A stretch of DNA of 64,000 bases, from the NCBI GenBank assembly GCA_023382675.1, contig JAHDWN010000010.1, forward strand, positions 41,118-105,117. Direction: 5' to 3'. Below the pieces are notes generated by a model. That model was not told the DNA's origin and ran no database searches. It saw nothing but the letters and a program-made list of their open reading frames with translations. The DNA is from Anaerolineae bacterium. Lineage in GTDB: Bacteria; Chloroflexota; Anaerolineae; Aggregatilineales; Phototrophicaceae. Both the position numbers and the translations under genes were made by a program. Positions 1-9,819 of this stretch are shown here, in pieces (positions within the stretch are counted from its first letter, which is position 1; the number at the start of each line of letters is the position of its first letter).

Positions 1-40
1 GTGCGCCAGGGAGCATCCTGACGCAGCCGTAGGCACTGCG

Positions 41-718
41 TCACTCGACCAGATCCTCTTCCCAATCGTCCCATTGCGCTCGACGATTGTCGCGCCACCG
101 GTCATAAACTCTCACTGAAAGTCTCAAAATCAGTACGGCCGGCACCACGAGCCAGAAAGATAGGTTGCGCGATATGTTCGGTTGGTTGCCGAGGGCGATG
201 ATCGCCGCCAGGATGATGAGCACCAGCAGAAATAACAGAGAGTAGCGCACAATACCGGATCGTGTGAGCATGACGGGCTTGCGATCGATCAGGCTGACGA
301 GCGCCCCTGCGAAGGCGCCGATCAATGCTCCATCTACCGCGCCTTGTAAGCCACGAGCGACAAAGTCTTCACGCGCATACGTCGGCAGCAATGGGGTGAT
401 CGCATTGGCGATGCCATAGAGCAACATGCCAAAGACCAATCCCAACTGGACGCTCATCCAGTTGAAATTCAGCACGAAACGCATCCCGCGCGCGCCGAAA
501 ATCAGGTAGAGTCCGCCCAGTACCAACCCAACGACAAACGCGATTGTCAATCCGCTCGAAAGCAGCGCCGGGAGGTCAGCACTCCGATGCCACACAATGG
601 CGCGGAGGCCGAGATAGCCGGAGATCAAGCACGCCAGGATGAGAATGCCTGTCAGCGCCTGAACCAGCCGGTACAGGATACCTCTGGGACGTTCCTGGTA
701 GCGTTGTTCGTCACCCAT
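41..718 (-). CDS. multi-pass membrane protein, unknown function
   Basis: 225-aa ORF with several hydrophobic segments and an acidic C-terminus; adjacent to moaB on the same strand. Confidence 0.7.
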   Translation of the reverse strand: MGDEQRYQERPRGILYRLVQALTGILILACLISGYLGLRAIVWHRSADLPALLSSGLTIAFVVGLVLGGLYLIFGARGMRFVLNFNWMSVQLGLVFGMLLYGIANAITPLLPTYAREDFVARGLQGAVDGALIGAFAGALVSLIDRKPVMLTRSGIVRYSLLFLLVLIILAAIIALGNQPNISRNLSFWLVVPAVLILRLSVRVYDRWRDNRRAQWDDWEEDLVE

Positions 719-724
719 AGCCCT

Positions 725-1267
725 CTATTTGCGCACAAGTTCCCAGGCGAAATGATTTAGTTCCGGCAAGATCAGCTTTTCCAGCGCCACTTTGACAGCG
801 TTCGGACTGCCCGGCATGGAGAACACCATGGTGTTCTTGTAAACGCCTGCCGTTGCCCGGCTGAGCATCGCCGCTGCGCCTACCTCCTCGTAGCTGAGCA
901 TACGGAACAATTCGCCAAAGCCGGGCAGATGCTTCTCCAACATCCGGCTTACGACATCGTAAGTCGTATCGCGCGGGCTGATGCCGGTGCCACCATTGAA
1001 CAATACGATACGTATGGCCGGCAGCGCGGTTAGCTCATCCAGAACTTCTGCCACCTGATCCGGTTCATCTTTGATCAACCGATAGGCATCTGCGATGTGC
1101 CCCAGTTCTATGAGCCGCCTTTCGATATAGCGCCGGTTCTCGTCCGTGTCCGGCGTGCGGGTATCGCTGACAGTGACAATCGCAACGTTCACAGGCTTAT
1201 CGCCCGCCTTTTGACGATGCTCATCCGCGCCCATTGGGTTCTCCACAAGCTCATCGACCTTTAGCAC
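725..1267 (-). CDS. moaB: MoaB/MogA-type molybdenum cofactor biosynthesis protein
   Basis: [28 protein letters not shown] and [22 protein letters not shown] motifs. Confidence 0.92.
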   Translation of the reverse strand: MLKVDELVENPMGADEHRQKAGDKPVNVAIVTVSDTRTPDTDENRRYIERRLIELGHIADAYRLIKDEPDQVAEVLDELTALPAIRIVLFNGGTGISPRDTTYDVVSRMLEKHLPGFGELFRMLSYEEVGAAAMLSRATAGVYKNTMVFSMPGSPNAVKVALEKLILPELNHFAWELVRK

Positions 1268-1473
1268 GATTATACGTGGGTGGGCGTTTGCTAACAGCCT
1301 TGATTGCTGGACAAAGGGACTAGATCATGCCACAATATCGTTAAGACAATGTGGCGGGTATGACGATTTCTTTGAATGGCACATAAATATCAGTTGTTGT
1401 TAGTGATGTATGTAACCGTTGATGTTCCAGTGCGCATGGCCGTGAAGGTCTTTTTGTTTTAGAAGCCACTGGA

Positions 1474-2520
1474 TTGTGCGTTCAGGGAAGGAGTCTGGCC
1501 GTGGAGATGTGTGTGATTCCCGGCGACGGGGTTGGAGTAGAAGTCATCCCTGCGGCGGTGCGTGTCCTCCAAGAGGCCGTTTCAGGCGTGCAGGTTCATT
1601 ATGCCGATGCGGGATGGGATTACTTTCAGAAGACAGGCAATCCGTTGCCCGATGAAACGGTGGCGCTGGCTCAACAATGCAAGGCCGTGCTCTATGGGGC
1701 TGCTGCTTCGCCCTCGTATCCGGTTGATCACTATTACATCCCCGGTGTTCGCTTACGACGTGTCCTGAAAACGTATGCGAATCTGCGCCCCACGCGTTAT
1801 ATGCCCGTGCCGACATCGCGCCCTGGCGTCGATTTGATCGTCGTCCGCGAAAACACCGAGGATGTCTATGTCGGGCAGGAATACACTCAGGACAGTGGCC
1901 GGGTCGGCATTTCTGAGAAAGTTGTCACCCGTGAGGCCACTGAACGGATTGCGCACAAGGCTTTTCAATTAGCCCGGCGCACAAATCGTCAGAAGATCAC
2001 CATTGTCCATAAAGCCAGCGTGATGACGCAAACGGACGGCCTTTTTCGGAAGGTTGCTTTGGAGGTCGCCCAGGAATATTCCGATATCGTGACCGACGAA
2101 CTGCTGGTTGATACGGCTGCCTACTGGATGGTGAAAAACCCGGCTCGTTTCGATATGATTCTCACATCGAATCTCTACGGCGATATTCTTTCGGATATGG
2201 CTGCTGCCTGGGGTGGTGGACTGGGCATGGCACCCTCTCTCAGTATTGGTGATGGGGTTGCAATCGCAGAGCCGGTGCATGGCTGTGCGCCGGATATTGC
2301 CGGGCAAGGGATCGCCAACCCAACAGCATCTATTTTGAGTGTGGCGATGCTCTTGCGTCATCACTGGGATCGTGAGCAAGAAGCGCGGCAGATCGAAGAG
2401 GCCGTTCATGCTGTCTTGAGCGAAGGCGATCATACGACCGACATCTATAGCGAAGGCGCGATTTCCACGGTCGATTTCACCGACAAGATCTGCGCCCATC
2501 TTTCCGCAACTCGAACGTGA
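1474..2520 (+). CDS. isocitrate/isopropylmalate dehydrogenase family protein (start may be 1501-1507)
   Basis: IPGDGVGVEVIPAAV, VRENTEDVYVGQE, NLYGDILSDMAAAWGGGLGMAPS, EPVHGCAPDIAGQGIANP. Confidence 0.92.
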   Translation: MCVQGRSLAVEMCVIPGDGVGVEVIPAAVRVLQEAVSGVQVHYADAGWDYFQKTGNPLPDETVALAQQCKAVLYGAAASPSYPVDHYYIPGVRLRRVLKTYANLRPTRYMPVPTSRPGVDLIVVRENTEDVYVGQEYTQDSGRVGISEKVVTREATERIAHKAFQLARRTNRQKITIVHKASVMTQTDGLFRKVALEVAQEYSDIVTDELLVDTAAYWMVKNPARFDMILTSNLYGDILSDMAAAWGGGLGMAPSLSIGDGVAIAEPVHGCAPDIAGQGIANPTASILSVAMLLRHHWDREQEARQIEEAVHAVLSEGDHTTDIYSEGAISTVDFTDKICAHLSATRT

Positions 2521-2535
2521 TTGGCTGAAAGGTAA

Positions 2536-2991
2536 ATGATGGACGACGAGCACAACCTGGCGGTCAGCGCAGTCCGCCGCCAAATCGACAGCTTGAGCGC
2601 CAACGAGTTCATGGTGGAACTTGATGGTGTGCGGGTCGGTGGTGTTTTTCGCGTGACAGGTCTGATCCCTTTCAAGCTGGACGTGAAGCCGACATTGACC
2701 AAGCGCGTTCGCGATCCTTTCAAGCTGACCAAAATGGTGCAGCGCGATCCCGAAAATCCATTCAATCGCTGGGTGAAGGATACCGTGGCAGCGCGTGACG
2801 ATATTGTCCGTCCTACGCGCCAGCTTGCGGTGATCGCAGTCGATGATGACACAGAGGTGCGCCGCTGGCTCATCAAAGACGCCTGGATCGCCGAAGTCAG
2901 CTATTCCGATTTCAATTCCGGCTCCAATGAGTTGATTGAAGAAACCCTCGTCATCTACTACGAAGACATCGAAGAACTCTGGATCGGTTAG
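2536..2991 (+). CDS. phage T4 gp19 / contractile tail-tube-like protein
   Basis: 151 aa; FMVELDGVRVGGVFRVTGL N-terminus, PFNRWVKDT, RRWLIKDAWIAEVSYSDFNSGSNELIEETLVIYYEDIE C-terminal pattern typical of tail-tube family proteins. Confidence 0.7.
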   Translation: MMDDEHNLAVSAVRRQIDSLSANEFMVELDGVRVGGVFRVTGLIPFKLDVKPTLTKRVRDPFKLTKMVQRDPENPFNRWVKDTVAARDDIVRPTRQLAVIAVDDDTEVRRWLIKDAWIAEVSYSDFNSGSNELIEETLVIYYEDIEELWIG

Positions 2992-2997
2992 ACATGA

Positions 2998-3027
2998 CAG
3001 GGCGTAGCGAGTGCGCCCTGCCGTTTT
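2998..3027 (+). terminator. intrinsic terminator-like hairpin
   Basis: CAGGGCG-TAGCGAGTG-CGCCCTG followed by CCGTTTT, between convergent genes. Confidence 0.55.
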
Positions 3028-3075
3028 CATTCCCGCTTGATTTACCTGTTCGACTCAGAGTGATAGCTTGCGTGC

Positions 3076-5484
3076 TCATGCTGGAACTGCTGCCAGGTGT
3101 GCCTCCTCTTCGGCAATACGATGGCGTGTGCGAATGATGCTGTCCGGGTTGAGCGAGATCGAGTCGATTCCGCATTCGACCAGGAACGCAGCGAAGTCCG
3201 GATAGTCGCTGGGGCCTTGTCCACAAATACCGACCTTTGAACCGACCTCATGCGCGTCATGGATCAGGTTGCGAATGAGGATCTTCACAGCCTCGTTACG
3301 TTCATCAAACAGCGGCGCGAGGATCGACGAATCGCGATCCACGCCCAATGTAAGCTGCGTCAAATCGTTGCTGCCAATTGAGAATCCGTCGAAGCGTCTG
3401 GCAAATTCCTTCGCCAGCAGAATGTTGGATGGGATTTCAGCCATCACATAGACTTCCAGATCGTTGAGTCCGCGTTTTAGCCCGTGTGCTGCCATGACTT
3501 CGAGCACACTGTCAGCTTCGGCAAGTGTCCTGCAGAAGGGGATCATGACGATGACATTCGTCAGTCCCATCTCATCGCGCACGCGCTTGATCGCGCGGCA
3601 TTCGAGCGCGAAACCGTCTCGATAGAGTTCGTGTGCGTAGCGAGATGCTCCCCGGAAGCCAAGCATCGGGTTGGACTCGGCTATCTCGAATTGCGCGCCG
3701 CCGATCAGGTTGGCGTACTCATTGGTCTTGAAGTCGCTCATACGCACGATCACGGGATCAGGATACTGAGAACTGGCAATCTGAGCGATTCCGCGGGCCA
3801 GGTTATCCACAAAGTAGTCGGCCTTGTTTTCATAGCCGCGTGTGAGCTGTTCGATAGTTCGCTGCGCTTTTACGTCGGTAAGCTCATCGAACTTGACCAG
3901 CGCCATAGGGTGAACTTTGATGTGATTGCCGATGATAAACTCCATGCGCGCCAAGCCGATGCCTTCACACGGTAGCCGCCACCAGCGAAAGGCCGCCGCT
4001 GGGTCGCCGATATTCATCATGATGTGCGTATTCGTATCCGGTACGTCGGACAGGTTGACATCATGAATCTCGTATTCGAGGAGTCCCTCATAGACGTATC
4101 CCTGTGTGCCCTCTGCGCACGACAGGGTGATCTTTTGACTGTCTTTCAGTACGTGCGTTGCCTCGCCCGTGCCGACGACGGCCGGAACGCCTAATTCACG
4201 GCTGACGATCGCGGCGTGGCAGGTGCGCCCACCGAAGTCGGTGATAATCCCGGCGGCACGTTGCATGATAGGCACCCAGTCCGGGTCGGTCATGCCGGTC
4301 ACGAGGATACTGCCGTCGATGAAGTGGTCGATCTCGGACGCATCTTTGATCAAGCAGACTTTGCCTGCCGCTACGGCTTCACCGATGCTCAGACCTGTCA
4401 GAAGCCGGGTGCCTTTTTCCTTAAGCTCATATGTCTTGAGCGCGGCCGCCTCACGCTGCGACTGCACAGTCTCTGGACGCGCCTGGACGACAAAGAGTTC
4501 GCCATTTTCACCATCTTTAGCCCACTCGATGTCCATTGGGCGGCCATAATGGCGTTCAATTGTCGTCGCCCAGCGGGCAAGTTGTAAGATCTCGGTGTCG
4601 TCTAGGACGAAACTACGGCGCTCATCTGCTGTGGTCTCGACGTTTTTGGTCGTCTCTGTCCCGCCAACGGCGTAGATCAGCTTCTTCTCTTTCGCGCCAA
4701 GCTTCTTCTCGATGATCGGTGTCAGGCGCATGTCGTCAAGCAGCGGCTTGAAGATGACGAATTCGTCGGGAGTGACTGCGCCCTGAACAACATTCTCACC
4801 GAGACCCCATGCGCCGTTGATGACGACGACATCCCGGAATCCCGTCTCTGTGTCGATAGTGAAGATCACACCGGAGCTAGCCAGGTCAGATCGCACCATT
4901 TTCTGGATGCCGATCGATAGTGCGACCTGCATATGATCAAACCCCTGGGCGATGCGATAGCTGATCGCCCGATCTGTGAACAGCGATGCAAAGCAGCGAC
5001 GGCAGGCGTCGAGCACTTCGGTGTCGCCGGAGATATTCAGGAATGTCTCTTGTTGTCCGGCAAAGCTGGCATGGGGCAGGTCTTCGGCGGTGGCGCTGCT
5101 GCGCACGGCAACGTCGACGTGATCGGTGTCGTAACGCCGGCACAATTCCTGATAAGCAGCGACGATCTGGTCACTCAACGCCTGAGGGAATTGCGCTCTC
5201 AAGAAACGCCGCCGAATGGCCTTGCCCACTTGTTCTAACGTGGCAATGCCTGTTTCCAGATCTTCCAATAGGTGACGGATTTCATCGACCAGATTATTGG
5301 CCTCCAAAAATCCCCAGTAAGCGGGTGCCGTCGTTGCGAAGCCATCCGGCACGCGGATCCCCTGGCTTGTCAGTGCGACATACATCTCACCGAGCGAAGC
5401 GTTTTTCCCTCCTACGTCGCCAACATCATTGATTGTGAGGGTCTCAAACCAGCGGATGTAAGAGCTTTCCCGTGGTTTGGACAT
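3076..5484 (-). CDS. ppsA: phosphoenolpyruvate synthase
   Basis: 802 aa; VGGKNASLGEMY N-terminus, GGRTCHAAIVSRELGVPAVVGTG phospho-His domain, C-terminal PEP-binding domain. Confidence 0.95.
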   Translation of the reverse strand: MSKPRESSYIRWFETLTINDVGDVGGKNASLGEMYVALTSQGIRVPDGFATTAPAYWGFLEANNLVDEIRHLLEDLETGIATLEQVGKAIRRRFLRAQFPQALSDQIVAAYQELCRRYDTDHVDVAVRSSATAEDLPHASFAGQQETFLNISGDTEVLDACRRCFASLFTDRAISYRIAQGFDHMQVALSIGIQKMVRSDLASSGVIFTIDTETGFRDVVVINGAWGLGENVVQGAVTPDEFVIFKPLLDDMRLTPIIEKKLGAKEKKLIYAVGGTETTKNVETTADERRSFVLDDTEILQLARWATTIERHYGRPMDIEWAKDGENGELFVVQARPETVQSQREAAALKTYELKEKGTRLLTGLSIGEAVAAGKVCLIKDASEIDHFIDGSILVTGMTDPDWVPIMQRAAGIITDFGGRTCHAAIVSRELGVPAVVGTGEATHVLKDSQKITLSCAEGTQGYVYEGLLEYEIHDVNLSDVPDTNTHIMMNIGDPAAAFRWWRLPCEGIGLARMEFIIGNHIKVHPMALVKFDELTDVKAQRTIEQLTRGYENKADYFVDNLARGIAQIASSQYPDPVIVRMSDFKTNEYANLIGGAQFEIAESNPMLGFRGASRYAHELYRDGFALECRAIKRVRDEMGLTNVIVMIPFCRTLAEADSVLEVMAAHGLKRGLNDLEVYVMAEIPSNILLAKEFARRFDGFSIGSNDLTQLTLGVDRDSSILAPLFDERNEAVKILIRNLIHDAHEVGSKVGICGQGPSDYPDFAAFLVECGIDSISLNPDSIIRTRHRIAEEEAHLAAVPA

Positions 5485-5727
5485 TGCTGCCTTCCTCTCA
5501 TTTCATTTGGCATGCACGGAATCGGCACACCGTGGTAATGCAATGCAATTCGTTATATTTATTATCAGATGGAAGAAGGCCGCTTTGCAGTGACGAAGAT
5601 CAGCCCTAGGCATGAAACTCGGCATGACCGGGTGTTCGAAAAAGATGTCTTCTATCATGCTCTTCGCATGACCACAAAAAGGCGCGCTTCCTCGACAATA
5701 AGATCAAATTGAGCAAGGGGGGAAATT

Positions 5728-6264
5728 ATGTTGAAACACATCTTGATTCCGTTGGATGGCTCAGAGCTAGCAGAGCAAGCCTTGCCCTGGGCGCGGCAGA
5801 TTCTGAATCCGGATGGGAAAGTCACACTGGTCACAGCCGTGCATGTGCCCGATGCGCTCTCGCCGGCTTTTACAGGGGCGCTGCCGCGAGTGCGTACCGA
5901 AATGGAACTTACGGGCCTGGCCGACTACAGCCGGTGGGAACAAAAAGTTACACAGGATGTTTATCGTTATCTTGAAGACATAGCGCAATCCCTCAAACGG
6001 AGCATAGCACCATCGCTCGCCGTCGAATTTGTGGTTGCCAGCGGCGATCCGGCGAGTTTGATCGTGGAAACTGCGCAAGAAAAAAAGGTTGATGCAATCC
6101 TTATGTCAACACACGGGCGTTCCGGTTTGCAGCGCTGGTTGTTCGGGAGCGTCGCCGTGCGGGTTCTCGAGTCGCGCGTGTGTCCGGTGTTTACGATCCC
6201 TGGTACGCAGGTAGAGACAGTCAAAGACAACGCAGAGTCGCGTGGCGCCGTGCAACCGACCTAG
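5728..6264 (+). CDS. universal stress protein (UspA family)
   Basis: KHILIPLDGSELAEQAL and DAILMSTHGRSGLQRWLFGSVAVRVL; GGGG-rich SD upstream. Confidence 0.93.
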   Translation: MLKHILIPLDGSELAEQALPWARQILNPDGKVTLVTAVHVPDALSPAFTGALPRVRTEMELTGLADYSRWEQKVTQDVYRYLEDIAQSLKRSIAPSLAVEFVVASGDPASLIVETAQEKKVDAILMSTHGRSGLQRWLFGSVAVRVLESRVCPVFTIPGTQVETVKDNAESRGAVQPT

Positions 6265-6283
6265 TCTTGCTGAGGAGGCAGTC

Positions 6284-6727
6284 ATGGAGACCGTTATTGA
6301 AGCTGTCGAAAAGTCCATACGCATTGGTGTGTCGGCCAGGAAGGTTTTTGATTACATCAGCGATCCAAAACATCTACCCGACATCTGGGCCAACGTCGTC
6401 CGCGTTCAGCATGTCCAGATGCTTGCTCACGGCCGCCATCGTTATCGTTGGCAGTACAAGCTGTGCGGTGTGCGTTTTGAAGGCGAGAGTGAATGCGTCG
6501 CTCTGAGCGTACCGGATCGCATGACAGAAAAGTGGCGTGGCGGCATCCAGGGCCAGGTCGATTGGGTGATGACCCCGCGCGATGGGGATACCCTGGTGAC
6601 ACTGCGCCTGGAATATGCGTTTCCAACGCCGCTGACGCAGAAGCACACTTGCGAAGACGTTCATGCATCACATGCTCGCGACATCGAGATCACGCTCGAA
6701 AATCTGAAGCACGTCATGGAGGGCTAA
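6284..6727 (+). CDS. SRPBCC/polyketide cyclase-like family protein
   Basis: METVIEAVEKSIRIGVSARKVFDYISDPKHLPDIWANV; GAGGAGG SD before ATG 6284. Confidence 0.75.
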   Translation: METVIEAVEKSIRIGVSARKVFDYISDPKHLPDIWANVVRVQHVQMLAHGRHRYRWQYKLCGVRFEGESECVALSVPDRMTEKWRGGIQGQVDWVMTPRDGDTLVTLRLEYAFPTPLTQKHTCEDVHASHARDIEITLENLKHVMEG

Positions 6728-6736
6728 CGAAAGAAC

Positions 6737-7393
6737 TCACTGCGCTTCAATGGTGCCATGGGGCGGGGTGTGCGGCGTAAGGTGTGGCGTTTCGCCCAAC
6801 CGCTCTAACTGCCAGTCACCGTTATCGCGCACAACCGTCGTCAAAGACGTGTTTTCAATCGGCGTTTGCTTCGCCGCTGCACTGCCTGGAAACAGACGGT
6901 GTAAGAGCACGCGCACCACACCACCGTGCGCCACCAATACGACTTCAGGCCCTGGCTCATGTGCTGCAACTTCTTCGAACAGGGCATAGGCGCGCGTTTG
7001 GACCATATGGCGGTTTTCGCCACCTTCGATGCGATGATCGAGCCAATCATCGCGAAGGGAGGCGAGTTCGTGTGCGTAGCGCGCCTGAATCTCGCCGATG
7101 GTAAGCCCTTGCAGCACACCAAGGTGCATCTCACGCAGGCGCGGATCTGTCTGCGGGCGCAGATCGAGAGCGCTGCCGATGGTTTCAGCGGTGACATAGG
7201 CACGCTGAAGATCGCTCGTGTAGATGGCTGTAATTGGGTGCGTTTGCAGGTAGCGCGCCAGCATCTGCGCCTGCTGGAGGCCGCGTTCGTTCAGGGGTGG
7301 ATCAAGTTGCCCTTGCCAGCGCTTTTCGTGATTCCAGTTGGTTTCGCCGTGGCGGATGATGTGAATACGAAGGCTGGGCATAGAATTCCTCAC
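6737..7393 (-). CDS. histidine phosphatase family protein
   Basis: IRHGETNWNHEKRWQGQLDPPLNERGLQQA and VLVAHGGVVRVLL. Confidence 0.92.
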   Translation of the reverse strand: MRNSMPSLRIHIIRHGETNWNHEKRWQGQLDPPLNERGLQQAQMLARYLQTHPITAIYTSDLQRAYVTAETIGSALDLRPQTDPRLREMHLGVLQGLTIGEIQARYAHELASLRDDWLDHRIEGGENRHMVQTRAYALFEEVAAHEPGPEVVLVAHGGVVRVLLHRLFPGSAAAKQTPIENTSLTTVVRDNGDWQLERLGETPHLTPHTPPHGTIEAQ

Positions 7394-7401
7394 GATGATG
7401 C

Positions 7402-7839
7402 TTAAGCTTGGTCGGTGGCGTACTGACGCAAATATGCGGCCAGATCATCTAGCGAGCGGCTGAGATGATGCAGTGAACATTGCAGCATAATATTCAGCGT
7501 TTGATCCGGAAACCGCGCCATACGCGTTCGCCAATCGGTATACACGCCGACGATGTGCTTGCCCCGCGCAAAGCCATAGCCGATTTCCCAGGCGGTGCCA
7601 TCGTCCGTGGCGACCCCGTTAAGATTGGCAACGATGATGTCGCAACTGTCTATCGCGCCGACATCCTCCCGAAAGATCCGTTCCTTAATTCCCGGTAGAT
7701 CTGAACGCGCGGCTTCAAAGCCATCGCGATGCGGCAAGAACGTCGTGAAGCCGGCTTCGCGCACGACGCGGTCGATTTGCTCATCAAACCAGCGCTCACC
7801 TTCATCGAAGAGCGGCCCGGCGATATATGCGTGTGGCAT
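7402..7839 (-). CDS. nucleoside 2-deoxyribosyltransferase family protein
   Basis: MPHAYIAGPLFDEGERWFDEQ, DSCDIIVANLNG, DDGTAWEIGYGFARGK; start moved to 7839, which has an AAAGGAA SD. Confidence 0.85.
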   Translation of the reverse strand: MPHAYIAGPLFDEGERWFDEQIDRVVREAGFTTFLPHRDGFEAARSDLPGIKERIFREDVGAIDSCDIIVANLNGVATDDGTAWEIGYGFARGKHIVGVYTDWRTRMARFPDQTLNIMLQCSLHHLSRSLDDLAAYLRQYATDQA

Positions 7840-7939
7840 TCCTTTTCCTTTCGGCTCAGGCTCATGGTTGACGCATGGCTCAGGAAACGGCAGAATCTCT
7901 ATTATGACTTGGAAATCGTCATTTGATGAGGTGAACTTC

Positions 7940-8272
7940 GTGAAAACATCGCGCTTCAAAACCGATAACCCGCTTGTCTTCGGCCTGTCGATGCTCGCCT
8001 ATACCGGTTTGCTTATCATGGCTCTCGCGGTGGCCTATGGCGTCGTCTCTGGCGCGGATGCAAATACCAGTGCTGTCGGATCGTTCTTCGTCTTGGGGCT
8101 GGTGCTGTTCCTGACCGGAGTTCTCGGTTGGGTTGGCGTGGTTCGCCCCTTTGCGAACTTCGACGACATCAACGTGCCGATGGACACAGGGCATGGGCAC
8201 GAGGAGCATCACGAAGATCATGCCGCGCTTCCCGAAACGACCGAAAAGGGCATTGAGCCGGTACATCACTAG
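7940..8272 (+). CDS. small two-TM membrane protein, unknown
   Basis: 3' part of ORF 7595-8272; two TM helices then a His-rich tail (HGHEEHHEDH). Confidence 0.6.
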   Translation: MKTSRFKTDNPLVFGLSMLAYTGLLIMALAVAYGVVSGADANTSAVGSFFVLGLVLFLTGVLGWVGVVRPFANFDDINVPMDTGHGHEEHHEDHAALPETTEKGIEPVHH

Positions 8273-8277
8273 AGGTC

Positions 8278-8772
8278 ATGTCTGCGATCCCGCCACGCAA
8301 TCCTGTCGGCGATGCCTTCACCGGCGCGTTGATGCGCCGCGAAGAAGGCGATTTGCTTTGCGCGCCAGATGTTGATGCAGTGGCGGAGACTCACACCTCT
8401 TTTGTGTTGCGTTACGGAATTCGCTATTTGGGCAAACCTGCGTTGTCCATTGTGCCCGGCCTGGTGGCCGTCGATTATGGGACATTCCTGAATGGCGACG
8501 ACGCCTGGGAATTTCTGACTCGGCGGAGCAATCTTTATCCCCGCGCTGAGGTCTTTGGTTATCGCAACGATGGTCTGGATGAACAGGTGTTTGTGCGCCA
8601 GCTCGATCTTGCGTTGACGCCGGAAACCCTGGTTTATGCAGATGACACAGCGACAGCACCCATCGCCCGGCCTGTCGCCTATCTTGGACCGGCAGAGTCC
8701 GCGCCGCCGCGTCTGATCGAGTACTTACCACATTTCGCGCATCTCGACGAGTGGCTGGCGGCCCGTTCATGA
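8278..8772 (+). CDS. hypothetical protein
   Basis: 164-aa ORF, co-directional and closely spaced with neighbours. Confidence 0.6.
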   Translation: MSAIPPRNPVGDAFTGALMRREEGDLLCAPDVDAVAETHTSFVLRYGIRYLGKPALSIVPGLVAVDYGTFLNGDDAWEFLTRRSNLYPRAEVFGYRNDGLDEQVFVRQLDLALTPETLVYADDTATAPIARPVAYLGPAESAPPRLIEYLPHFAHLDEWLAARS

Positions 8773-8828
8773 ATCATCCCGAGCGAGGAAATGTGTGTCG
8801 GCTGTTGTTTTGCGAGAGAAGGTAGTGC

Positions 8829-9782
8829 ATGAGTGATATTGATCCCGAACTCGATAGTGTGTTCGAGGAAACGCCCTCCGATCATCGGTCAGGTATGGTC
8901 GCTGTTGTCGGGCGGCCCAACGTCGGCAAATCGACATTGATTAATCGTATCCTGGGCCAGAAGATTGCCGCTGTTTCGCCCAAGCCGCAAACGACTCGCA
9001 AGCGCCAACTCGGTATTTACACCGGAGAACATGTTCAGATTCTGTTCATCGACACGCCAGGGCTGCATTTGCCGCGCCACAAACTTGGCGAGTATATGGT
9101 CAAACATGCCGAAAGCGCCCTCAAGGATGCCGACGTCATTTTGCTGCTGCACGATGTCTCCCAGCCGCCGGATCGGGGTGATGAACACATCGTTGAGACT
9201 CTGACACGGCTGCGCGGCGATACGCCGGTGCTGCTGGCGCTAAACAAGGCTGACGTTCTCGATGCGGATAAGAAAGATCGCTACGTCGCGGCCCATATCG
9301 AGACGGTCAAACCGGCGCAGGCATTCTTGATCAGTGCGCTCACCGGCGATGGCGTCGATCTGCTACTGCAAGAATTGATCGCTCGCCTGCCATTCGGCCC
9401 GCGTTACTACCCGGCGGAGCAGGTCAGCGAGGTCAATATGCGTTTCATCGCTGCCGAGACTATCCGTGAAAAGGTCATGCTTTACACCGAGGAGGAGATA
9501 CCGCACGCTACCGCCGTCGAAATCGACAGTTATCGCGAGCTGCCCGATCAGACGGTTATCAGCGGCATCTTGTACGTCGAGCGTGACAGCCAGAAGGGAA
9601 TTTTGATCGGCAAGGGTGGATCGATGATCAAGCGGATTGGCATGGAAGCGCGCCAGGACCTGGAAGCCATGACCAAAACACAGGTTCATCTTGATCTGCG
9701 CGTCAAAGTTCTGCAGAACTGGCGCAAGGATGCTCGCCTGATGCAGCGGCTCGGCTACAACGTTGCCGCTGATGAAAGATAG
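8829..9782 (+). CDS. era: GTPase Era
   Basis: GRPNVGKSTLINRILGQKIAAVSPKPQTTR, DTPGLH, NKAD, KH domain GILIGKGGSMIKRIGMEAR. Confidence 0.97.
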   Translation: MSDIDPELDSVFEETPSDHRSGMVAVVGRPNVGKSTLINRILGQKIAAVSPKPQTTRKRQLGIYTGEHVQILFIDTPGLHLPRHKLGEYMVKHAESALKDADVILLLHDVSQPPDRGDEHIVETLTRLRGDTPVLLALNKADVLDADKKDRYVAAHIETVKPAQAFLISALTGDGVDLLLQELIARLPFGPRYYPAEQVSEVNMRFIAAETIREKVMLYTEEEIPHATAVEIDSYRELPDQTVISGILYVERDSQKGILIGKGGSMIKRIGMEARQDLEAMTKTQVHLDLRVKVLQNWRKDARLMQRLGYNVAADER

Positions 9783-9804
9783 GGCATTCGCGACCGAATA
9801 CCCT
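9781..9804. terminator. hairpin between convergent genes
   Basis: AGGGcATTCG-CGAC-CGAATaCCCT, 9 bp with one mismatch. Confidence 0.4.
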
Positions 9805-9819
9805 TGCCTGTGCTGCCGC

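Noticed and set aside
1327-1356. GCCACA/TGTGGC hairpin before the dehydrogenase gene
   Set aside because: Only 6 bp with a long loop, too weak to support as a riboswitch or terminator.
1969-3030. 353-aa minus-strand ORF
   Set aside because: Antisense to the dehydrogenase and tail-tube-like genes; no recognisable motifs.
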